This document shows positions 25,270-36,183 of a stretch of 38,013 nucleotides of DNA, piece by piece. The stretch covers positions 1 to 38,013 of the forward strand of contig CANQMI010000006.1 of assembly GCA_947624905.1 (NCBI GenBank), given 5' to 3'. The DNA is from an uncultured Clostridia bacterium. GTDB taxonomy: Bacteria; Bacillota; Clostridia; TANB77; CAG-508. Position numbers and translations under genes: made by a program. The notes under the pieces are model-generated. The model ran no database searches and was not told the DNA's origin. It saw nothing but the letters and a program-made list of their open reading frames with translations. The stretch's first letter is position 1; each line of letters opens with the position of its first letter.

Positions 25270-26062
25270 TTATTTATTTATTTTTCTTCTTACATATTCG
25301 TATAGCATTACTCCTGTTGCAACTGACGCATTCAAACTTTCTGTCTTACCTAGCATTGGTATTTTAGTTTTTGTATCTGCAATATCTAGTATTTCTTTAG
25401 ATACTCCTTTAGCCTCATTTCCTATTACAATAACTTTTTTATTATAATCCATCTCGTATATATTTTCAGTCCCTGAAAGAGAAGTTGCAACTACTTTAAA
25501 TTTGTGTTTTTTCATATTTTTAAGAGTTTGAATTAAATCCTCAGATTCAATGATTTTTACTCTGAAAATTGCTCCCATTGTAGAACGTACGACCTTTGGA
25601 TTATACGCATCTACACTTGTTTTTGATAAGACTATTTGGCTTAATCCGGACACTATCTACTGTTCTTAGTATGGTGCCTAGGTTTCCTGGGTCTTGTATT
25701 CCATCTAACACAACTATTATATCTTCTGAAAAATCTATTTTGTCTTCACTGCTCTCCTTTTCTATCACTGCAAGTAATCCTTGTGGATTTACTACATCTG
25801 TCAATATTCCAAAAATTTTTTCAGTTACATATATGCAGTCATATTTTGCAATTTTATATAAAAGTTTATCATCTATACAATCATTTTCAAGACATTCTTC
25901 ACATACAACTATTGTCTTGATGTTTACATTTTCTTCTATTGCTTCTTCTATAAGTTTTATTCCTTCTATGATGTATTCGTTTGAAATATCTCTGTATTTC
26001 TTTTCTTTTAATTTTCTAATGCTTTTTATTATTTCATTATCTTTACTTGTTATTACTTGCAT
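25270..26062 (-). CDS. SpoU/TrmH-family 2'-O-ribose methyltransferase with CGG recoding site
   Basis: Read with one +1 event the product is 263 aa. An N-terminal substrate-binding domain (MQVITSKDNEIIKSIRKLKE) precedes the SpoU domain with its three motifs: PGNLGTILRTVDSVG, VIGNEAKGVSKEI and IPMLGKTESLNASVA. The in-frame CGG at 25648 plus A supplies Gly139, just after motif 1 in DSVGLSQIVLSK. Unshifted, the product is a 153-aa fragment lacking the SAM-binding knot. The family methylates 23S rRNA (RlmB) or tRNA; the exact target cannot be told. The gene is 66 bases downstream of mfd. Confidence 0.92.
25645..25648 (-). other. CGGA recoding site (TrmH-like gene)
   Basis: The codons are GAT AGT GTC CGGA TTA AGC CAA. 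A Gly at this place is typical between motif 1 and the next strand. Preceding codon GTC. Confidence 0.9.
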
Positions 26063-26128
26063 TTTTATTCTGCGTGCTCCTTTCTTTGTACTTTATTATT
26101 TGTTTTTTTGTAATTTTTTATTTGATTT

Positions 26129-29100
26129 TTATATTATTTCTAAAAATTCTTTTATTTGACTAAATACAGATTTATTCAAATCTATTTTATAGGTAATATA
26201 TGGAAGTGCTGATGGTGAAAATTTTATATTATTTTTAAATTTTTCGATAAGCTTTGAAACTGAATCCATATTAAATTCATTTCCCCAGAAATAGAATACG
26301 ATACTACTTCCCTTTTGTGCAATTTTGTTTATCTTTTTTGTTCTTGACATATTTTTTATTCTTGTTATCTCTATCAGATTTTCTACTTCTTGTGGTATAT
26401 TTCCAAATCTATCTATTATTTCATCAGTTATATCTAATAGTTCTTTTTCATTTCTGCATAATGCTATATCTTGATATATACTTAATTTTATATTGTTATT
26501 TTCAATGTATTCTTCTGGTATATAGCTTGATATGTTTAAATCTATTTGTACATCTTGATCATGAGGTTCTTTTATCTTTTTACCTTGAATTTCTTTCATT
26601 ACTTCATCAAGCAATTTGCAATACATGTCATATCCAACTTGTTCCATATGTCCATGCTGGAATTCTCCAATTAAACTTCCAGCTCCTCTTATTTCCAAAT
26701 CACGCATTGCTACTTTAAATCCCGAACCGAATTCTGTAAAATCTTTTATTGCTTTTAATCTTTTATCTGCCACTTCACTTAAAAGTTTATCTCTTTTGTA
26801 TGTTATATAAGCGTAACTTTCTTTATTACTTCTTCCTACTCTACCTCTTATTTGATATAGTTGTGCTAGTCCTAGTCTATCTGCATTTTCTATAATTATT
26901 GTGTTAGCATTTGGTATGTCTATTCCTGATTCTAAGATTGTCGTACACACTATTACATCAATTTTTTTGTCAATGAAGTCCATCATTATATCTTCAAGTT
27001 CTTGACCTGACATCTGTCCATGAGCATAAGCAACTTTTGCTTCTGGTACTAGATTTTGTACTTCAGCTGCTTTCTTTTCTATTCCGTTTACTTTATTGTA
27101 TAGGTAAAACACTTGGCCTTTTCTTTCAAGTTCTTTTATTATTGCTGTTTTTATAACTTCTTGATCATACTCTAATACATAAGTTTTAACTGGCTTTCTA
27201 TCTTGTGGTGGTTCATATATAACTGACATGTCTCTTACACCAACTATTGACATATGTAGTGTTCTAGGTATAGGAGTTGCTGTCATTGTTAATACATCTA
27301 TGTTTGACTTGATTTCTTTGATTTTTTCTTTATCCTTGACTCCAAATCTATGTTCCTCGTCAATTATCAAAAATCCTAGATCTTTAAACTCTACATCTTG
27401 ACTGAGTAACCTGTGTGTTCCAATTACAATATCTATTTCCCCTAATTTCAATTTCTTTATAATATTTTGTTGTTCTTTTTTTGTTCTGAATCTGGTTAAT
27501 AGTTCTACTTTTATTGCAAATTTTTCCATTCTTTCTTTGAATGTTTCATATTGTTGATTAGCAAGTATTGTTGTTGGTACTAGGTATGCTACTTGTTTTG
27601 CATTCATACAAGCTTTGAATGCAGCTCTTATTGCTACTTCTGTTTTTCCGATAGCCCACATCTCCGACAAAGAAGTCTGTCCATTGGTTTTGGTTTTTCC
27701 ATATCTTCTTTTACTTCTTGAATACATCTTGATTGGTCTTCTGTTTCTTGATATGGGAAAGTGTCTTCAAATTCTTTTTGCCAAGGCGTATCTTGATCAA
27801 ATGCAAATCCTTTTATGTTTTGTCTAGTCGCATATAGCTCTATTAGGTTTCTGGCTACTTCTCTTAAATTTGATTTTACTTTATTTTTAGTATTCTCCCA
27901 TTCTTTTGATCCTAGCTTGTTTAACTTTGGAGCTTTTTCTCCTCCTCCTACGTATTTTCTAACATTGTCTAAGGAATTTGTTGGGATATATAAAGTGTCG
28001 TCTCCTCTGTATTTTATTTTGATGTAATCTTTGACAACTCCACCTGCTTTTATTGTGTTTACTCCAAGATATTGGCCTATTCCGATTGTTCTATGAACTA
28101 CGTAATCACCGATTTTTAGATCATCAAGCCCGATTTTTTCTCCTTCCTTGAAATCGTTTGATGTCCTTCTTCTAGGTTTATATTCTTTTTCTTCTCTATT
28201 TTGTTTTGTTAATTCTAAAAATAAATTATCTAAAGTCTGTATTTCTTGGTGTTCAAATGCTATTGTATTTTGCCCGGCAGAATCTATATCCTGTGATTCT
28301 AATTCTACTGATTTAAATTTTGTAGCTAACTTTAAAACTTGTTCTATGTCATACATATTTGCAAGTATATATGGAACTTCCTTATTTCTCTCTATTAAAT
28401 CTTTTATTGCTAGTTCATTATTTTTCAATATATTATCTGAACTTGATTCAATCTTGTTTTTTTCATCAAATATAACGGTAGAATTATTCTGTAGATACTC
28501 AAGTATGTTTCCGTTTGGCTCATCAACGATTTCTTCTGTCATTGGGTATATTTCTATCTTTTTTACATTTTCTGTTGATCGTTGACTTGATATTTCGAAA
28601 TATCTGATTTGGTCTACTTCATCTCCAAAAAATTCTATTCTAACACCTTTTTTATTATCTATTGCAACATCTAATATATCTCCTCTTATGCTGAATGTTC
28701 CCTTAGCTTCTACTAGATCAAATCTTTCGTATCCCATTTGTACTAATTTTTCTTTTATTTTTTCGATATTGTATTCTTTTGATAATTCAAACATTAAAAT
28801 ATTATTTTCAAGATTATCTTTTGAAATTACTGGCTGCATTAAAGCTTCTATACTTGAAATAATTATTTTTGCTTCTCCTTGATATATTTTTATCAGATTT
28901 TCCATTCTTGAATATAGTAAATCCATATTTTGTGCATCATATTTGTAGGTTATTATATCCTTTTTAGGCATATATATTGTTTTTTCATTTATATATTTTA
29001 TATCTCTGTATATTCTTTGTGCCTGAATTTCGTTATATGTAATCAAGTATATTTGTTTTTTTCTTTGTGCTTCTATAACAATTGGTATATAGCTTTTTGC

Positions 29101-29202
29101 CACGTCAGATAAGCCCAATATTGTTATTGGACTTATTTTCAATTTTTCTAAATATTTTTCCATAGCCTTTTCTTCTAAAAGCTTTTTTGTGATCTCGTTC
29201 AA
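26129..29202 (-). CDS. mfd: transcription-repair coupling factor with two CGG recoding sites in motif I
   Basis: Read with two +1 events the product is 1023 aa, a little short for Mfd. Domain order: UvrB-like N-terminal modules, an RNA polymerase-interacting CarD-like domain (KIGDYVVHRTIGIGQYLG), then a RecG-type helicase (TATPIPRTLHMS, RGRVGRS) and a C-terminal domain. The CGG at 27666 and 27650, each plus A, give Gly513 and Gly518 in CGDVGYGKTEVAIRA, which is Walker motif I of the translocase. Unshifted, the protein breaks off at the ATPase site. The start is TTG 29202 with GAGG about nine bases upstream. Mfd removes stalled RNA polymerase and recruits UvrA. Confidence 0.97.
27647..27650 (-). 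other. CGGA recoding site 2 (mfd)
   Basis: The codons are GTG GGC TAT CGGA AAA ACA GAA; Gly518 precedes the Walker Lys in GYGKTEVA. It is 12 bases downstream of site 1. Preceding codon TAT. Confidence 0.96.
27663..27666 (-). other. CGGA recoding site 1 (mfd)
   Basis: The codons are CTT CTT TGT CGGA GAT GTG GGC; Gly513 begins GDVGYGKT, invariant in Mfd. Preceding codon TGT. Confidence 0.96.
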
Positions 29203-29271
29203 CTTTGCTACCTCATTTACGTTATATATTATACTATATTTTTTAGGGTTTTAAAAGATGTTAGAATAAAA

Positions 29272-29308
29272 AAATATATCTACTTGTATTTTTACAAGAG
29301 ATATATTT
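29272..29308 (-). terminator. intrinsic terminator after divIVA
   Basis: AAATATATCT (29272-29281) pairs with AGATATATTT (29299-29308), with an inner CTTGTA/TACAAG stem. A T-run follows on the minus strand. It lies about 90 bases beyond the divIVA stop. Confidence 0.8.
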
Positions 29309-29396
29309 GGCACAACTTGATATAAAATCTGCAATTAATACAAAAAATAATGACATTTACAATCAAGCACATGATTATGAATGCCATTATCTTTCT

Positions 29397-29846
29397 TTAA
29401 TCTTTTAGAGAATCTTTTAACAATTCTAATTGTGAAATCAATAATGATTCCATTTTTGCTTTGTATATATCAAATTGTTTTTGTAAATCTTCTAATTCCT
29501 TTTCTTTTAATTTAATTTCAGAGTCTAATTTACTAAGTTCTTCTTTTGCTGTGGCTTGTGCTTCACTTATTATTACATCTGCTTGCTGTTTTGCAACATT
29601 TTTTACATCTTCTGCTGTTGATTGTGCCATTACTAGCGTATTTTGTAAAGTTGATTCCATTGATTTGTATTTTGCAAGATCGGCATTTAATCCTTCTATT
29701 ATTTGCTTAGAATCTGCTGCTTCTTTATATATTTTTTCATATGCTATAGTTAGTTCATCTAAAAAATCATCTACTTCTTCTGTATTATAACCATTAATTG
29801 CTCTTTTTGAAAATTTTTTATTTTCTATGTCTAATGGTGTAATCAT
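29397..29846 (-). CDS. divIVA: DivIVA-family cell division/polarity protein
   Basis: The product is 149 aa. The N-terminal lipid-binding domain has the usual MITPLDIENKKFSKRAINGY and EVDDFLDEL. The remainder is coiled coil (residues about 30-145, Glu/Lys/Gln-rich with heptads). DivIVA binds negatively curved membrane at septa and poles and recruits other proteins. A GGGAG precedes ATG 29846. Its neighbour sepF is the usual partner in Gram-positive division clusters. Confidence 0.93.
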   Translation of the reverse strand: MITPLDIENKKFSKRAINGYNTEEVDDFLDELTIAYEKIYKEAADSKQIIEGLNADLAKYKSMESTLQNTLVMAQSTAEDVKNVAKQQADVIISEAQATAKEELSKLDSEIKLKEKELEDLQKQFDIYKAKMESLLISQLELLKDSLKD

Positions 29847-29900
29847 AATTTTGACTCCCTTCTGGCAATTTCTCGCCTTGCATTTATTATATAAATCAAA

Positions 29901-29926
29901 GGGCGAAACTTTAATTAATTTCGCCC
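29901..29926. terminator. terminator-like hairpin after sepF
   Basis: GGGCGAAA (29901-29908) pairs perfectly with TTTCGCCC (29919-29926). On the minus strand only a short TTTGATTT follows, so efficiency is uncertain. It lies between sepF and divIVA. Confidence 0.6.
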
Positions 29927-29945
29927 TCTAAATTATTTATATATC

Positions 29946-30401
29946 TTATTTTAGCCAAGATACTGAAAGTTTATTCTTTACTTCTTCTCTACCCATTTCA
30001 TTAGCTATATCGTAATTTGCTGGCGCTATTAAAAATATTGAATTAGATATCTTTTGTATATGGCCATTTAAAGCATAAACTCCACCGCTTACGAAGTCTA
30101 CTATTCTTCTTGCTACATCTTTATTTACATATTCAAGATTTACTATGCAAGATTTTCTTTCTTTCAAGTACTGACAGATTTCTTCTGACTGTTCGAAAGT
30201 TGTTGGCTGTGAGATTACCATCTTGATTTGATTTGCTTGTGGCATATTTACCACTTTATTTTTTCTTCCAAATAACTTTCTTTCTTCTTCCTCTTCTTCT
30301 TCCTCTTCATATTCATCTACTGTATCTACTTCATCTTCATCTTCTTCTGGCTCTATTCCAAAAAATCCCCATACCTTATCCATTAAATTACTACTAGCCA
30401 T
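29946..30401 (-). CDS. sepF: cell division protein SepF
   Basis: The product is 151 aa. An N-terminal amphipathic stretch (MASSNLMDKVWGFFGI) for membrane binding is followed by an acidic linker (about residues 18-40, rich in Glu) and the SepF domain (KMVISQPTTFEQSEEICQYL, then VNLEYVNKDVARRIVDFVSG and FLIAPANYDI). SepF bundles FtsZ and tethers it to the membrane. It lies between the HlyD-like gene and divIVA. The CGG at 30097 (AGC GGT) is out of phase and read normally. Confidence 0.95.
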   Translation of the reverse strand: MASSNLMDKVWGFFGIEPEEDEDEVDTVDEYEEEEEEEEERKLFGRKNKVVNMPQANQIKMVISQPTTFEQSEEICQYLKERKSCIVNLEYVNKDVARRIVDFVSGGVYALNGHIQKISNSIFLIAPANYDIANEMGREEVKNKLSVSWLK

Positions 30402-30528
30402 TTATATAACCCTCCTATTTTTTCCTTTGTGATTTTTTCTACATTTAGTATCTTACTTTTATTAAAATTTGTCAATACTTTTTTTGCTTGTAACTCAAAT
30501 TTAATGTTTCTGTAATATTTTTGTAACA

Positions 30529-31771
30529 TTATTTTTCCTCTGTAATTGCAATCTCATCATATAAGCTTATGCTCTTCATTGACGATATTTCCGATTGTGT
30601 ATATCCTAATTCTAGCAATTCATTTGTTGTATAATTTTCAATTATTGAATATTTTTTATTTTGCATTTTTATTTTTATAAATATTTTATCTGTGTATCCT
30701 GCTCTATTTCTTGTTACATATTTTATTCCGTTTTCCTCTGATATTGCTAAATTTGGAATCTTCAATCCCTGCTCACTCCACCAGATCACATCTAAAGAAA
30801 TTTTTCTATATGCGATTAAATCTTCAACATATTTGTCAAGTTGAAAGATTATCATGTTTTTTCCGCTGTCTTCTCTCTTGTATACAATTTTTGCGCTTAC
30901 TTCAGTTGTATCAGCCATTCTAAGAGTAACTGTATCATTTATTTTTGAATCATTTGCTTCATCAGAATCTAAAAATACTACTATATAGCATTGATAGTTA
31001 TTTACTATCTTTCCTTTTTCTTTGCTGTTTGCTATCATTTGACCAGTTTTTAAATTATAGTCATTTAATAGTTTTTTATTTATATTGTCAAAATTGTTTG
31101 GAGTTAATATATCCTCTAACCCATCTATTTTGTATGATACAGTTCCACTTGTTGTGGCTTTTATATATTCTTGTCCATTATTTAATTCTTCTTCATATCC
31201 TCTTCTTTTTTCTATTAAACTGCTTATGTATGAACCAGATGGGCTTAATTCTCCAGCAATTTTAGCTTTTCTTATTAATAAATCTGATATCATTTCTTTG
31301 TATTCTTTTATTTGTATTATGTTATTTGTAAATTCTATTTTACTTATGTATTCTTTTATTTGCTTATCAAGTAATTGTATGTCTGCTGAATATACATCTG
31401 TCTGCCCATCTAATGCCTCTTGAATTTGTTTATCAAGTTCTTGAATCTTAGTTGCAAGTGAAGATTCATTATTGCTATAATATCTAAATACATTATCATC
31501 TTTTGCAACTTTTTCTCCTTCTGTCTTGATCTCTACTAACCCATTTTTATAATTTTGTCCTGCTAGAACTGTTTCTTCTCTTATAACATATCCCTCTGCC
31601 ATTTCTTCTTGATATATCTTTCCGATTTTCTACAATAAATATATCTGCAGGTTGTATTATTAGAATGATTAGACTATACATAAAGCATAATGGAATAATA
31701 GCTACTAGAATAGCTGTAATAATTATAAGTATTTTTCTTTTTACTTTAGAATTTTTACGCTTATTAGCCAT
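30529..31771 (-). CDS. HlyD-like membrane fusion protein with CGG recoding site
   Basis: Read with one +1 event the product is 413 aa. An N-terminal basic stretch and one membrane helix (ILIIITAILVAIIPLCFMYSLII) lead into a biotinyl-lipoyl-like half (EETVLAGQNYKNGLVEIKTEG), a coiled coil (about 90-190) and a beta-rich C-terminal part. The in-frame CGG at 31624 plus A supplies Gly50 (IVENGKIYQEEMAEG). Unshifted, a 74-aa fragment without the outer domain results. Such proteins are adaptors of exporters or envelope assembly; no cognate ABC gene is adjacent. It follows miaA by five bases and likely shares its operon. Confidence 0.8.
31621..31624 (-). other. CGGA recoding site (HlyD-like gene)
   Basis: The codons are GTA GAA AAT CGGA AAG ATA TAT. 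The membrane helix is before the site and the rest of the protein after it. Preceding codon AAT. Confidence 0.85.
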
Positions 31772-31776
31772 TTTGC

Positions 31777-32695
31777 TTAGACTACCTCCAATATTTTATT
31801 TATATTTTCTTCTGTTGGTCTTTCCATATCTAACCATATAGCATCATCAATTCTTTTAAACCACGTAAGTTGTCTTTTGGCATATCTTCTAGTTTCCATC
31901 TTGATTTTTTCAAGCATTTCTTCTTTTGTAATAGTTCCATCTAAATATAGTTTTGTTTCCTTATAGCCGATTGCTTGCATTGATGTTGGATATTTTTTAT
32001 ATTTATCAAGTAGATTTTTTACTTCCTGGATTAATCCATCTTCTACCATCATATCTACTCTTTTATTTATTTTTTCGTATAGTTTATTTCTTTCCATATT
32101 TGTGATAAAAACTTTAAAGTCAAATTCATTTTCATTCTCTCTTGACTTTTTATCTAATTCCGTTTTTGTTTTTCCTGTTTGTTTATATATCTCAAGAACT
32201 CTTATTATTCTTTTTTTATCATTTTTACTTATATTTTTCATTGCCTCTGCATCTATTCTGCAGGCTTGTTCATAGAGACTATCCAATCCTTCCTCTTTTG
32301 ATTGTTTTTCTAATAATTCTCTGTATTCTTGATTTATTTTTGTATCTTGATAATCTATTCCATATATTAGAGAATTTATATATAATCCTGTACCGCCAAC
32401 AACTATAGGCATTTTTCCTCTTTGTATAATATCTTTTATGTACTTGATTGCTTCTTTTTTATAATCTGCAACACTATATCTTGTATCTGGTTCTACAAAG
32501 TCTAACATATAATGTGGTATACCATCCATTTCTTCTTTGCTTGGTTTTGCACTTCCTATATCCATATATTTATATATTTGCATGGAATCTGCTGAAACTA
32601 TTTCACCATCTATCTTTTTAGCAAGGTCTATTGATATGCCCGTTTTTCCGTGAAGCTGTTGGTCCACATATTACTATAACTTTTGGCTTGTCCAT
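31777..32695 (-). CDS. miaA: tRNA dimethylallyltransferase, with CGG site in the P-loop
   Basis: Read with one +1 event the product is 305 aa. The start ATG 32695 gives MDKPKVIVICGPTAS. The in-frame CGG at 32650 plus A supplies Gly16 of GPTASGKTGISID, the ATP/DMAPP-binding P-loop. DSMQIYKYMDIGSAKPS, VVGGTGLYI and the TWFKR motif follow as in all MiaA. It adds a dimethylallyl group to A37 of tRNAs reading UNN codons, which stabilises codon pairing and frame. Without the shift the enzyme cannot be made. It sits between the small membrane gene and the HlyD-like gene. Confidence 0.97.
32647..32650 (-). other. CGGA recoding site (miaA P-loop)
   Basis: The codons are ACA GCT TCA CGGA AAA ACG GGC. 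The restored GPTASGKT is invariant in MiaA. In the same stretch AAA ACG GGC holds an out-of-phase CGG read normally. Preceding codon TCA. Confidence 0.97.
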
Positions 32696-32708
32696 CTGTA
32701 TTCCCTTT

Positions 32709-33132
32709 CTATATTCTAAGTACTCCTGTTATAAAGTTTTTAATGTAGCTTGATTCAAAAATTAATATTACCACAAACGCAATTAAAATAAATAATAATC
32801 TTTTTTTAGCTTTGTCCTCTTCTATTACTTTGTCTTTTAGTTTTCCAAATGTATTTCCTAAAACTGTAAGAAACATTATAGCATTTGTCGGAGTAAATAT
32901 TAGTTTTATAACATTAACTGTCTGTTTTAATGCTTCTTGATTTTCTGTCTCTAATCCACTTGATTGTATAGAACAAATTATACTTGTTATGAAATACATA
33001 ATTAGCATACCGAATAGCTATATAGATGATTCTTTCCTTTGGTTTGAAGGAATTTGTATTGTGATATATCGCAATACAAGCTATTACAAATATTGCAAAT
33101 GCAATACTTTTTGCAATTGTTATAATATTCAT
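32709..33132 (-). CDS. small membrane protein with CGG recoding site
   Basis: Read with one +1 event the product is 140 aa. It has four hydrophobic stretches: about 5-22, 35-56, 76-92 (TPTNAIMFLTVLG) and 110-130. The in-frame CGG at 33012 plus T gives Gly41 (YIAIGMLIMYFI), inside the second helix. Both parts start and end as plausible membrane protein. The gene lies 17 bases downstream of mutL and 13 bases upstream of miaA, so it is in their operon. The family is not recognised. Confidence 0.75.
33009..33012 (-). other. CGGT recoding site (small membrane protein)
   Basis: The codons are ATA GCT ATT CGGT ATG CTA ATT. A Gly in the middle of a membrane helix is plausible. Preceding codon ATT. 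Confidence 0.8.
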
Positions 33133-33149
33133 TATTTTCTCCTTACATT

Positions 33150-35486
33150 CTATTTTCTACGAGCAAATTTTTTCTCGATATCTGATTTTCCAAGTTTTAT
33201 TGCAGTAGGTCTACCATGTGGGCAAGTAAATGGATTTTTTAGTTCTAATAATTGATCCAATAAGCTCGTTACTTCTTCTTCTGTTAATGCCATGTTTGCT
33301 TTTACTGCTGCTTTACAAGCAATAGTTGCAATAAACTTTTCTTCTATTTCTTGTTTTGCTGTTCTAGCAACTGTATTTATCTCATCTAAAGTTTCAAGGA
33401 ATAACTCTTTTGTATCTAAATCAAGGCATATATTTGGTACTCCTGTTAATTTTATCGTGTTTTCTCCAAATTCCTCTAATACAAATCCTGCTTTTCTAAA
33501 TTTATCAAGATTTTCTCTTGCTATATCCATTTCCTTATGTGTCAAGGTAATAATATCAGGTAATAACATGAGTTGAGAGTCTTTCTCTTGATTTGAGTAA
33601 TAGTTTTTCTTGACTTTCTCATACATAATTCTTTCATGTGCAGCATGTTGGTCTAAAATATATAATTCTTTTTCAATCTCAAGTATTATGTATGTGTCAA
33701 ATGCAATACCTATAAATTTATATGGGATTTTGCCTTGGTATTCTTCAGCTTCTTCAAATATGCTTACATTATTATCTACTATATCTTTTGCAGTTATTTT
33801 CTCATCTTGTTTTTCTTTTATTTCTGCTTCTTCTAGTTCTTTTTTCCTTGTTTCTATACTTTTTCCGAAAATCTGCTCATACATATCATTGAATTTTTCT
33901 TGAAATGTCATGTCATCTGTTGCTTCAGGATTTGTATCAATATTTTTGTCTATATTTTCTTGAACGATATTTGTTAATATCCTTCCTGGTTTCAAATCAT
34001 TGCTTTTTACTTCTTCTGCTGGTTTTTCTGTTGATTCATTTTTACTCATCTTTTCTATATCTTCAAGATTAATTGTCTTTGTCATGTATTTTTCTTTTTC
34101 ATCTTCTACAATGTTAATTGAACTTTCTGGTTTTTCTATCATTTCAGAGTTTTTATTTTCTTGATCTTTAGATAGACTTTCTTCCTCTGGTTCTTTTTCA
34201 AGTTTCTCATCTACTGTCTCATTTAAACCAAATGCCTTTTGATTCAAGACATTTTCTTCTACTTTATCTTGAGATGTTTCTTCTGAAGAACTTTCTTGAT
34301 TTAGTTTTCCAATTTTACTATTGTATATATTTTCTATCATGTTATCTTGAGAATAAGTTTTCTCTGTGTCTGCATTTCTTTTGATTTTTCTAAACAAATC
34401 AGTTATGCTAGTTTTAGCTTGTTCAAATTCTTGATTCACTTCTTCTTCCGTCTTTTCTAGCTTTCCTGTTATTGGAGTTTCAGAATTTGCAATCAATTCG
34501 GCCTTTAATAAAGTATCTTGTATAGCATAATACACTGCCTTGAATACTTTTTGTTCATCTTGAAATCTAACTTCAAGTTTTGCTGGATGTACATTTACAT
34601 CTACTACACTTGGTGGCATTTCTATGTTTAATATTACAAATCCAAATTTTCCTATAGGAATCATTCCCTTGAATGCTTTTTCTGTTGCATTTGATAGTAT
34701 TTTATCTTTTATGTATCTTCTATTTACAAAGAACATTTGATTTCCTCTGTTAGATCTTGCAATTTCTGGTTTACCAACTATACCTGTTATACTAATTCCT
34801 TCGTATTCATAATTTACATTCAAGCAGGCTGCTGCGACTGTTTTTCCATAGATGCTATATATAACATTTTTTATATCTCCATCTCCGTTAGTCTGTATAA
34901 TTGTTTTTCCTGAATTTATTAATTTAAATGAAATATCTGGATGTATCAAGGCAAGTCTTGTTATTACATCCTCTATATATCCTGTTTCTGTATAATCTTT
35001 CTTTAAAAATTTATATCTTACAGGAGTATTGTAGAATAAATTTTCTACTGTAATAGAAGTTCCATTTGGACATCCTATTTCTTCTACTTCAAGAACATTT
35101 CCACCTTCAACTACTATTCTTGATCCTGTATCTCTGTCTTTTGTTTTCGTCTTCATTTCAACTTTTGCTATAGCTGCAATACTTGCTAATGCTTCACCTC
35201 TAAACCCCATTGATTTAATTTCATTTAAATCATCAGCTTGTCTTATTTTACTTGTTGCATGTCTTTCAAATGAAAGCTCTAAATCATCTCTTTCAATTCC
35301 TTTGCCATCATCTGTTACTTTTATGTATGATATTCCACCATTTTTGATTTCTACATTTATATTTTTCGCTTCTGCATCTATTGAGTTCTCTACCATCTCT
35401 TTTATTACTGAAGCTGGTCTTTCTATAACCTCACCTGCTGCAATTTTGTTTATAGTTAATTCATCTAAAACAACGATATTTCCCAT
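33150..35486 (-). CDS. mutL: DNA mismatch repair protein MutL, endonuclease type
   Basis: The product is 778 aa, long because of an acidic, repetitive linker (about residues 330-570). The N-terminal GHKL ATPase has ENSIDAEAKN, DDGKGI and GFRGEALASIA. The C-terminal domain carries the metal-binding nuclease motif DQHAAHERIMYE, plus CKAAVKANM and CPHGRPT. This marks the MutL type that nicks the new strand in bacteria without MutH. ATG 35486 is preceded by GGAGG (TGGAGGTAACAT on the minus strand). All CGG triplets in it are out of phase, so it is a long internal control for the recoding. mutS is not in the window. Confidence 0.96.
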   Translation of the reverse strand: MGNIVVLDELTINKIAAGEVIERPASVIKEMVENSIDAEAKNINVEIKNGGISYIKVTDDGKGIERDDLELSFERHATSKIRQADDLNEIKSMGFRGEALASIAAIAKVEMKTKTKDRDTGSRIVVEGGNVLEVEEIGCPNGTSITVENLFYNTPVRYKFLKKDYTETGYIEDVITRLALIHPDISFKLINSGKTIIQTNGDGDIKNVIYSIYGKTVAAACLNVNYEYEGISITGIVGKPEIARSNRGNQMFFVNRRYIKDKILSNATEKAFKGMIPIGKFGFVILNIEMPPSVVDVNVHPAKLEVRFQDEQKVFKAVYYAIQDTLLKAELIANSETPITGKLEKTEEEVNQEFEQAKTSITDLFRKIKRNADTEKTYSQDNMIENIYNSKIGKLNQESSSEETSQDKVEENVLNQKAFGLNETVDEKLEKEPEEESLSKDQENKNSEMIEKPESSINIVEDEKEKYMTKTINLEDIEKMSKNESTEKPAEEVKSNDLKPGRILTNIVQENIDKNIDTNPEATDDMTFQEKFNDMYEQIFGKSIETRKKELEEAEIKEKQDEKITAKDIVDNNVSIFEEAEEYQGKIPYKFIGIAFDTYIILEIEKELYILDQHAAHERIMYEKVKKNYYSNQEKDSQLMLLPDIITLTHKEMDIARENLDKFRKAGFVLEEFGENTIKLTGVPNICLDLDTKELFLETLDEINTVARTAKQEIEEKFIATIACKAAVKANMALTEEEVTSLLDQLLELKNPFTCPHGRPTAIKLGKSDIEKKFARRK

Positions 35487-35603
35487 ATGTTACCTCCATT
35501 GCATTTTTGTCTATATTTTCATTGTAAATTATATCATTTAATTATATTTTTGCAAATAGTTTTAGGAGATATTTTTAATTATATTAATTGTAGATAGTTT
35601 AAG

Positions 35604-35748
35604 AGGATATAATATTTATTTTTTTCAAGATGCTTGTCGTTTGCAGCCTACAAATTTGTTAATTTTAAATGTAGGCTGCAAAAAGCGCCCTTCGCTGCGC
35701 TTCGGTTGGTCGCTACGCGCATCTTGGCAAAAATAAATATTATATCCT
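35604..35748. repeat. 145-bp palindromic element with internal hairpins
   Basis: The arms 35604-35633 and 35719-35748 are inverted repeats matching at 28 of 30 bases. Inside are a hairpin TGCAGCCTACA (35642-35652) / TGTAGGCTGCA (35670-35680) and a GC-rich tract (35683-35720) with several GCGC blocks and CTTCGG, very different from the surroundings. There is no open frame. It fits a small non-autonomous mobile element or a structured RNA. It occupies the gene-free stretch 35487-35855; the rest of that stretch shows nothing clear. Confidence 0.75.
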
Positions 35749-35855
35749 TATCTTTACTATGTTGTGATTCCACAAATTACCTTTGATTTCTCTTTGATTT
35801 TATGTTAATATAATTTCAAGGGAAAAGTTTAATATCCTGAAACGGGGGAATTTTA

Positions 35856-36107
35856 ATGATTGAAAATTTAGTACATACTATCAAAAATTTTGATTTTAAA
35901 ATAAAAAAAATAATGAAAAATGGTTTATATTTTTCATTATCAGTATCAATTCTAGCAACATTTATTTTAATTTATTACATATCTTTTTCACATTACAATT
36001 TCATTTACCATGTTGGAATTGAAATTATGAAGCTTTCTTTTACTTTTTGCTCAGCATTTTTTGCATCTGCTCTTGCAATTGATAAAATTAAAAAAGATTT
36101 AGAATAA
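35856..36107 (+). CDS. small membrane protein, two TM segments
   Basis: The product is 83 aa with two hydrophobic helices (about 24-43 and 58-75) and basic flanks. GGGGGAA precedes ATG 35856 by about six bases. It is one of the few plus-strand genes and ends at a bidirectional terminator. The family is not recognised. Confidence 0.7.
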   Translation: MIENLVHTIKNFDFKIKKIMKNGLYFSLSVSILATFILIYYISFSHYNFIYHVGIEIMKLSFTFCSAFFASALAIDKIKKDLE

Positions 36108-36116
36108 AAATAACAG

Positions 36117-36148
36117 AAAAAAACTTGAGTTTTTTCTCAAGCTTTTTT
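36117..36148. terminator. bidirectional terminator
   Basis: AAAAAAACTTGAG and CTCAAGCTTTTTT pair around a TTTTTT loop. It is shared by the small membrane gene ending at 36107 and the SSB-like gene ending at 36184. Confidence 0.8.
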
Positions 36149-36183
36149 CTGAGTTTTTTATGTCAAGGATGATATCTTCAAAT

